This document shows positions 30,030 to 35,050 of a stretch of DNA of 35,050 bases, one piece after another. Made by a program: the position numbers and the translations under genes. The stretch spans positions 1 to 35,050 of IMG/VR virus record IMGVR_UViG_3300044618_000096; one strand, 5' to 3'. The notes under the pieces are model-generated. The model was not told the DNA's origin. It was given only the letters and a program-made list of their open reading frames with translations, and searched no databases. This DNA comes from a virus. The stretch's first letter is position 1; each line of letters opens with the position of its first letter.

Positions 30030-30470
30030 TCATTCTCCTGTGTTCTCAGACAATCTGTCTTGGATCAATTGTCCCAGTTTTTTGTCTTTTGTGCGACCAT
30101 CAAAGCGAATTCCAAGTTCTGTGGCCTTGGCCTCAAGTTCTTCTCGGGTTGGCTCTGCATCTTCGCTGATCAGCTCAGGCTCAGGCTCGGGAGTTGGCGC
30201 TGCCTTGACTGCCTCACGCCAGTCCAGTGGCTTGGCTGCCTTTTTCTTCTTGATTGGCTTGATGGCCCACTTTGGCTTTGGCTTTTTGAAGCCACCAGCG
30301 TTGTCGCCTGCGGACTCAATAGCCTCGGCAGACGATTCAAACCAGCCTGCGGCCAGCTTTGCGTCGAGTTCTTCTTGGGTCTGGACGCTGTCGAAGTTGT
30401 ATGTGCCACCACCAGGCTTGCGTTGCTGGCCTGGGCTGCGGTAGATCATTGCTGGAAATGATGCGCTCAT
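30030..30470 (-). CDS. Hypothetical head-region protein with HeH/LEM-like end
   Basis: This 146-residue protein has an N-terminal segment with PGGGTYNFDSVQTQEELDAK, a Lys-rich middle (KKPKPKWAIKPIKKKKAAK), an acidic Pro/Glu stretch, and a C-terminal helix-extended-loop-helix (TREELEAKATELGIRFDGRT), a fold that often binds DNA. A role in joining packaged DNA and head is possible. The start overlaps the preceding small gene as ATGA. Confidence 0.78.
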   Translation of the reverse strand: MSASFPAMIYRSPGQQRKPGGGTYNFDSVQTQEELDAKLAAGWFESSAEAIESAGDNAGGFKKPKPKWAIKPIKKKKAAKPLDWREAVKAAPTPEPEPELISEDAEPTREELEAKATELGIRFDGRTKDKKLGQLIQDRLSENTGE

Positions 30471-30640
30471 TTTTTAGCCTTCATGGGCTTGGCTGTCTTG
30501 GCTGCTGCTTTGAAGTCTGCGCTGGTGGGTGCGCCTTTTGAGCCGACTTTGCGCATGCGCTCTGGAGTCTTGCCTGCTGCTTTTTGTGCTGCGATGCGGT
30601 CACGTTTGGCGTTGATGTTGGCGTAGAGTCCGGCTTTCAT
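30467..30640 (-). CDS. Small Lys/Ala-rich basic protein 2
   Basis: This 57-residue protein (MKAGLYANINAKRDRIAAQK, and so on to PMKAKK) is highly basic. Proteins with the AGLYANI(N/H)AKRxRIAAG start recur in podovirus head regions and in some environmental phages. It overlaps the genes on both sides with ATGA junctions, which fix both boundaries. It may neutralise packaged DNA. No function is proven. Confidence 0.75.
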   Translation of the reverse strand: MKAGLYANINAKRDRIAAQKAAGKTPERMRKVGSKGAPTSADFKAAAKTAKPMKAKK

Positions 30641-30807
30641 TTCATGGCCTTCTTTGGTGCTTTGCTGGGCTTGCCTGCGGCCTTGGCTGCTTTGGTCGCC
30701 ACGTTCAATGCGATGGCCACGGACTGCTTTTGAGGCTTTCCGGACTTCATCTCTTTGGCAATATTCTTGCCGATGGACTTGCTTGAGTAACCTTTTGTCA
30801 ATGGCAT
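30637..30807 (-). CDS. Small Lys/Ala-rich basic protein 1
   Basis: This 56-residue protein begins MPLTKGYSSKSIGKNIAKEM and ends in a Lys/Ala/Pro-rich tail. The start segment (P-L-x-x-G-x-S-x-x-x-I-x-x-N-I) is common in small proteins of tailed phages. AAGGAG lies six bases before the ATG at 30807, and the gene is the first after the coat gene and its hairpin. With the next gene it forms a pair of very basic, head-cluster proteins of unknown role. Confidence 0.78.
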   Translation of the reverse strand: MPLTKGYSSKSIGKNIAKEMKSGKPQKQSVAIALNVATKAAKAAGKPSKAPKKAMK

Positions 30808-30834
30808 GGTGCGCTCCTTGGAATGAAGAAAGAA

Positions 30835-30854
30835 GAAGGGGCCGAAGCCCCTTC
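30835..30854 (-). terminator. UUCG-capped hairpin after coat gene
   Basis: On the - strand GAAGGGGC and GCCCCTTC form an 8-bp stem around a TTCG tetraloop, followed by TTCTTTCTTC. It starts 13 bases after the coat stop. The T tail is interrupted, so it may be a weak terminator that sets the coat level above that of the downstream genes, or an mRNA end-stabiliser. Confidence 0.65.
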
Positions 30855-30866
30855 CCCTAGATCAGC

Positions 30867-32141
30867 TTAGGGCTGATTGAACAACAAGATGCCGGACATT
30901 TCAGGCTGCTTGTTGACCACACCAAAGAGTGTGTCCAAGCGATACTTGATCGTCATGCTGTCGATGTCGTAGAACTTCTGCATCACCAGCTCCACGCCCT
31001 GATCGGTGGTGGCACGCATCACTGCGGTGCCAGCATCGGATGGGACTGCGTAGCGGCCAGGCAAGATTTCCAACGAGTCACGCTGCCAGAACACGTTGAT
31101 GTTCGAGGCTGCGGTGTTGAGCCAGTTGATGGGTGCAGCAGCAGCAGGAGTAACGATAACGTTCTTGTACTGTGCAGATGCATCGCTTGCAACTTGGTTG
31201 GAAATAATGCCAGGGCTGATCACCATTTGGGTGCCGTTGGTGATGCTGATGACACGGAATGTCTTCAGTTGACCAGTGGACTGCTTGGTGATGTGGTGCA
31301 CAGCAACCACGCCATCGATCGTGAAGCAATCGCCAACAGCCACGCCAACTGTGTTGGACACAGTGACGGTCTGGTAACGGTTGTCGACGTTGATCTGGCC
31401 GCCCACGGATGTGGAGGTGGCCTGTGGCACGAGGTAGTTGCCAGCAGCGTTCTGCGTGTCGATGGTGGTGACACCACCAGCTGCCGCAGCGATGCGGTTG
31501 GCGTAGTCGAACTTGTAGGTGTCGAAGCCTGCGACCATGCCGACGAAGTTGCGTTCGTAGGCTTTGTCCGACTTGGCGTTACCGAATGAACGGCTTGCCT
31601 GTGACAAGTTGCCAGCCAGACCGTTGTAGTCACGGCTTGCAAGACCCATGAAGCGATCGTAGTCAGGCACGCCTTGCTCGTTCATGATGCTGTCGCACAA
31701 GGCCACATCATCATAATCACCGGCAGCAGTGGAAACTGGAACGACCAAAGTGCCTTGGGCAGCTGCGGTGTTCATGATCGCCACGTTGATGTCGGATGCG
31801 AGTTTTTGCTTGGCTGACTCGCCCAGACGACCTTCTTGCAACGCATCGCGCAGATCGAGGGTAGTCATAGTCCAAGGCACAGTCTTGCTGAAACCAATGG
31901 TGGATGGCACAGACAACTGAGTCATGTTCTGGTAAGAACCAGCGATGGTCGTGCCAGGAGTGCTGTTGATGGATTGCGCCATGTAAGGCATTGGGCGCCA
32001 GATGACGTTGTTGGTGCGTGCCATCATTGTCTGGTCTGTGTTGTAGACCGAAACGTGACGAGACAGAACCAGCAAGTCCTGGAAACCTTCGAGGATGTCT
32101 TCAAACGCTACGCGTTCTTCTTTGGAAAAGCTATTGGCCAT
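30867..32141 (-). CDS. Major coat protein (P22-like, with inserted domain)
   Basis: This 424-residue protein has the layout of the P22 coat: an N-terminal helix region, then VIWRPMPYMAQS (compare P22 'NTIWMPVEQES'), LDLRDALQEGRLGESAKQKL (compare '[23 protein letters not shown]'), and a beta-rich insertion at about 225-320 (QINVDNRYQTVTVSNTVG, then GDCFTIDGV, then FRVISITNGTQMVISPG) that corresponds to the P22 I-domain. It forms the HK97-fold capsid shell. P22 coat has 430 residues. AGGAG six bases before the ATG and the hairpin after the gene fit high expression. Confidence 0.93.
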   Translation of the reverse strand: MANSFSKEERVAFEDILEGFQDLLVLSRHVSVYNTDQTMMARTNNVIWRPMPYMAQSINSTPGTTIAGSYQNMTQLSVPSTIGFSKTVPWTMTTLDLRDALQEGRLGESAKQKLASDINVAIMNTAAAQGTLVVPVSTAAGDYDDVALCDSIMNEQGVPDYDRFMGLASRDYNGLAGNLSQASRSFGNAKSDKAYERNFVGMVAGFDTYKFDYANRIAAAAGGVTTIDTQNAAGNYLVPQATSTSVGGQINVDNRYQTVTVSNTVGVAVGDCFTIDGVVAVHHITKQSTGQLKTFRVISITNGTQMVISPGIISNQVASDASAQYKNVIVTPAAAAPINWLNTAASNINVFWQRDSLEILPGRYAVPSDAGTAVMRATTDQGVELVMQKFYDIDSMTIKYRLDTLFGVVNKQPEMSGILLFNQP

Positions 32142-32166
32142 GATGGGCTCCTAAATTAAAAAACTG

Positions 32167-33060
32167 TCATTTGGAAGCTGCTCGCTTCTGCTGCTTGTAC
32201 TGGATGACTTTCGTCATGTTGCCAGTACGAGCCGCTTCTTCTCGCAGCCGTTCAAGGGTTGAGTCCACCGCCCCAGATACTCGGCCAGTTCCTGACACGA
32301 TTCTCTCGGGTGGCGGGGCTGCCCTGCGGTTGGTAACTTTCAATTCTTTCTCCAGTTTCGCTACCGCAAAGGCAAACTTTACGGGGTCTTTGATATCGGA
32401 CAGCTCCTTTGCCTTTTTCGGGTTCTTGCCGAGCGCGTAGATGACGAGCGCAGGATTATCTGCACCTTGGAGCACCACGCCTTGCTGGGTGATGTTGAAC
32501 AACTCTTGGGCCACGGCCTCAGCGTCTTCAAAATCTTTGACTCTCAGCTCGGCTTTCGCCTTGCCATAGCCATCCAGTTTGGCTTGCCATGCCTTCTGTT
32601 GATTCATAACTTCAACTTCTTGCTTGGCATTTGACTCATCGGCTTGTCGCTTGCGCTCAAACCAATCAGCCAGTGCTGCCTCGAATTTATCAGCGTCATA
32701 GTCATGTTCTTCAAGGCTTGGCTTCTTGCCCAGCAAGACCGGCTTGGTCTCAGTCTGTGCGGTGCTTTGCAGCTTACCTTGCAGTTCACGGTTTTGCCGT
32801 TGCAATTCTCTGTTCGTCTTACGCAGCTCGCGTACCCATTCAGGCGCATGAGTCTGTTCTTCGGGAGGTGGCGCTTCCTCACCAATGGATACGATCACTT
32901 CATCGTTGTCGCCTTCGTTGTCTTCGGTGCTCTGGTCATCGTCCTGGTCGCCAGTGGATTGGTACTCGCTGGTGGTTTGCTCAGTGCTTTGGCCTTCGTC
33001 CTCAACAACGATGGTGTCATCGTCTTGGTTTTCTTCTCCTGATACTGCCTTTGTGTTCAT
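32167..33060 (-). CDS. Scaffolding protein (gp8-like)
   Basis: This 297-residue protein lies between portal and coat, as does P22 gp8. The first 65 residues are acidic (runs such as QDDDTIVVEDE and DNEGDNDEV) and are followed by a coiled coil (VRELRKTNRELQRQNRELQG) and a helical middle. The C-terminal 35 residues are basic (STLERLREEAARTGN, then YKQQKRAASK), as expected for the coat-binding end of scaffolding proteins. It guides procapsid assembly and then leaves. The ATG follows GGGG by seven bases. Confidence 0.85.
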   Translation of the reverse strand: MNTKAVSGEENQDDDTIVVEDEGQSTEQTTSEYQSTGDQDDDQSTEDNEGDNDEVIVSIGEEAPPPEEQTHAPEWVRELRKTNRELQRQNRELQGKLQSTAQTETKPVLLGKKPSLEEHDYDADKFEAALADWFERKRQADESNAKQEVEVMNQQKAWQAKLDGYGKAKAELRVKDFEDAEAVAQELFNITQQGVVLQGADNPALVIYALGKNPKKAKELSDIKDPVKFAFAVAKLEKELKVTNRRAAPPPERIVSGTGRVSGAVDSTLERLREEAARTGNMTKVIQYKQQKRAASK

Positions 33061-33134
33061 CTTCTGACCCCATCAAACTCACCCATTAGAACGGCTGGGT
33101 GGATGCCGTTTATCACATTCTCGCTCTTTTTCAT
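33057..33134 (-). CDS. 25-residue micro-ORF between portal and scaffold (copy 2)
   Basis: The same frame as at 60-137, starting in the TGA-ATG junction after the portal stop and ending in the ATGA overlap with the scaffold start. It begins MKKSENVING, with Ser4 in place of Arg. It lies in the portal-scaffold junction that is nearly identical in both passes. Function is unknown. Confidence 0.3.
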   Translation of the reverse strand: MKKSENVINGIHPAVLMGEFDGVRR

Positions 33135-35050
33135 TCACCTTACAACTGGTTGAATGATCTGGCCTTGCAAAATTTGTTGCACTGCCTCTGCATTTGTGAG
33201 CGCCATGTTCTGTGCAGTCTCGTCAACCTTGCCCAAAGTCTCCAGCGTTTGAGCGCGTTTTAGTTCTGCGCTGGCCACGGTTTCGACGGTGTCGGCTCTG
33301 GCTTTGGCTGCCTTGGCAGTTGCTTCCTCAGCTGCGGCTTGCAGGTACATGGCATTCGGGTCTTGCGGCTGGCCTTGCATTTCGGCCATGAGTTCTTCGG
33401 CTTCGTTGTCGGTTGGCTTGACCACGCCCATGCGCAGGAGCTTCTTGCGGAAGTAGGCATTGGCATCGCTGATTCCCTCGCCTTCCATGTTCATCATGGC
33501 CATTGCCGTGATCACTTGAGCTGTCTCTGGGTCTTGGGTGATCTGGAGCATTCCGGTCAGGGCGCGAACGGTTGCCTGGCGCTTGGTGCTGCTTGATGGT
33601 CCAACGTCTGCGATCACATCGAATGTGGCACTGGTCAGGTCGTTGGCCATGACCACTTCGCCAGTTTCCTGATCGATCGTTGGCTGCATCAACTCGACCA
33701 TGCCAGCCTCGCCAGTTGGCGCGATGGTCTTCATCTTGCGCTTGTCTTCGGTGTAGATGTCCTTGGCCATCGACAGCCAGATTTCACCGCATCGCTTCAT
33801 GCCTTTGGCAAAGTTGCTCATGTAGATGAAGGCTTGGCCATCGACTCGGGCTTGAATCATCTCGACGGCCTTGCCTGAGATGTTGCTGACCATCTTGTCT
33901 GCGCCAGCTGGATTGCCCAAGATGTCCTGCATGTCGGTTTCGGTGATCTGCAAGAGCGCGGCCATTGCCGGTGGGATGGCTGCCGATCTGGTGTAGGCCA
34001 CAGGACCGCTGACAGCCTGGTTGCCGTTCTGGTCTGTGATCGGGTTGATCAGCAGGTACGGATAGTCCTTGAGGTTGTCCTCGGCCCACATAACTTGGTG
34101 GCCAGCGACCTGCTCAGGCGTGAGGATTGGCTTCTCGACTGAGGACAAGGCGCTGATCTCGCCCAGCTTGGACAGCTGCATGTTCTTGAGACGCTGGGCA
34201 TCCTTGGCCAGACGCACATGGCCCATGCATCGCTCGACGTTGTCGACAAACCAGCGTTTGCCGTAGACGACCACGATTGGGATGCACTTGCCTGCGATGT
34301 AACCTGCGTCTTCAAGCACCTTGCCACCGGACATGATGTACTTGCGAACGCGCTTGGTCTTGATCCTGCGCTGGCGCACCTCAACTGTGCCGATGGCTGC
34401 CAGAGTTTCTTCCAGCATTTCGTCTTTGGCAAAGTCGGCTTGGGTGTAGCGCTCTTCCTCGCCTGTGATGGTTTGGAAGATGCGGATGGTCTCGGTTTTT
34501 TCCTCGATCTTGTAGTACTCGGCCACATAGACCACATCGGGAGTGCACCAGTCGAACTCGTACTGGTGGATGATCTTTGGCCAGTCGGTCGGGTCATCGC
34601 CCCATGTGTCTTTGTATGCCTGGCGCGTCATCGATGTGACGACAAAGCAGAACTTGGCATCGGACTTGTCTTGGCGTTTGGCACCGAGGTCAAAGAACAC
34701 CGAGCTGTCAGCGTCAAAGATTGGCTCAATGCGGATGCGTTGGCGGTCGTCCTCTGGGTCTTCCTCGTCTTCGTAGACTGTGCGCAAGCGCCAAGCACCA
34801 ATGCCGCCACCGACCGCTTCCTCGAAGGCGTTGTCGTAGGCTTCATCGGCCACCGATGCCTGCTCGTCGGCTCGGTAGAGGCCATCGCAGACCTCGGCCA
34901 GCTTGTCATTCTCAGTGCCATCTTTGGAGACGAAGTCCACCGTGATGCGATTGTTTCGGTATTCGTTGACCACTCGGATCACGGCCAGCATGATCTTGTT
35001 GACCTCGAACTTGGGTTTGTTCTCGTACTGGTCCCAGAGTGGGCCTTCCC
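33135..35050 (-). CDS. P22-like portal protein, second allele, cut by window edge
   Basis: This is the same gene as at 138-2198, met a second time, with its 5' end beyond the window (the first 48 codons and part of the next are missing). Over the shared 618 residues from MLAVIRVV onward I count about 26 amino-acid differences (about 96% identity) and no indel. Nucleotide changes are more frequent and mostly at third codon positions. Such a pattern reflects two functional alleles of diverged strains and not sequencing noise. A true duplication within one genome is less likely because both copies keep the same neighbour and junction. Confidence 0.9.
   Translation of the reverse strand, partial: EGPLWDQYENKPKFEVNKIMLAVIRVVNEYRNNRITVDFVSKDGTENDKLAEVCDGLYRADEQASVADEAYDNAFEEAVGGGIGAWRLRTVYEDEEDPEDDRQRIRIEPIFDADSSVFFDLGAKRQDKSDAKFCFVVTSMTRQAYKDTWGDDPTDWPKIIHQYEFDWCTPDVVYVAEYYKIEEKTETIRIFQTITGEEERYTQADFAKDEMLEETLAAIGTVEVRQRRIKTKRVRKYIMSGGKVLEDAGYIAGKCIPIVVVYGKRWFVDNVERCMGHVRLAKDAQRLKNMQLSKLGEISALSSVEKPILTPEQVAGHQVMWAEDNLKDYPYLLINPITDQNGNQAVSGPVAYTRSAAIPPAMAALLQITETDMQDILGNPAGADKMVSNISGKAVEMIQARVDGQAFIYMSNFAKGMKRCGEIWLSMAKDIYTEDKRKMKTIAPTGEAGMVELMQPTIDQETGEVVMANDLTSATFDVIADVGPSSSTKRQATVRALTGMLQITQDPETAQVITAMAMMNMEGEGISDANAYFRKKLLRMGVVKPTDNEAEELMAEMQGQPQDPNAMYLQAAAEEATAKAAKARADTVETVASAELKRAQTLETLGKVDETAQNMALTNAEAVQQILQGQIIQPVVR

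Noticed and set aside
33135-35050. True tandem duplication of the portal gene
   Set aside because: The second copy begins after a repeat of the same scaffold start and junction, at a constant offset that equals one genome length. Wrap-around of a circular genome with strain variation explains this more simply.

Overview
The window is a tailed-phage genome (Caudoviricetes, podovirus type) with a virion module like that of Salmonella phage P22: portal, scaffold, coat with an inserted domain, gp4 tail factor, gp10 tail hub, three ejection proteins, and a tailspike with a P22-type head-binding domain. No host chromosome genes, integrase, tRNA or rRNA genes were recognised. Gene content, perfect DnaA boxes and sigma70-like promoters suggest a proteobacterial host. 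A beta-proteobacterium (Burkholderiales) is my guess from overall style, not something shown.

The window is slightly longer than one genome unit. Bases 1-127 are identical to 32998-33124. Beyond them the sequence is a second, diverged copy of the portal gene, colinear without net indels up to the last base (35050 aligns with 2053, constant offset 32997). I read this as a circular or circularly permuted genome of about 32,997 bp that has been read through its own start, with the second pass coming from a related strain.

The circle has two transcription units diverging from one control region at 7797-7915, which holds a small HTH regulator's promoter and two TGCTTGCA/TGCAAGCA palindromes. Rightward (+), 7916-14188 encodes recombination and processing: a Sak4-like RecA-family annealing protein, a DUF669-like protein, an Fe-S PD-(D/E)XK exonuclease, an SF2 helicase, a VRR-NUC nuclease, a ribbon-helix-helix protein and small membrane proteins. 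It ends at a strong terminator. Leftward (-) the genes run from the HTH gene through a primase-helicase, a candidate DnaA-dependent origin (5384-5602), a ParB-like/methyltransferase fusion, terminase, portal, scaffold, coat, tail, ejection proteins, tailspike, fibre and lysis genes, ending at 14179 where the two units converge.

The most interesting points are: an uninterrupted 12-G tract inside the methyltransferase coding sequence, a possible phase-variation switch; a compact candidate origin with three perfect DnaA boxes (two in a 12-bp tandem) and GTTCC repeats; an intrinsic terminator inside a small membrane-protein gene; a terminator-like hairpin facing antisense in the early operon; and the strain-variant wrap-around at the ends. 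No multi-gene system that I can call wholly new is proven here.
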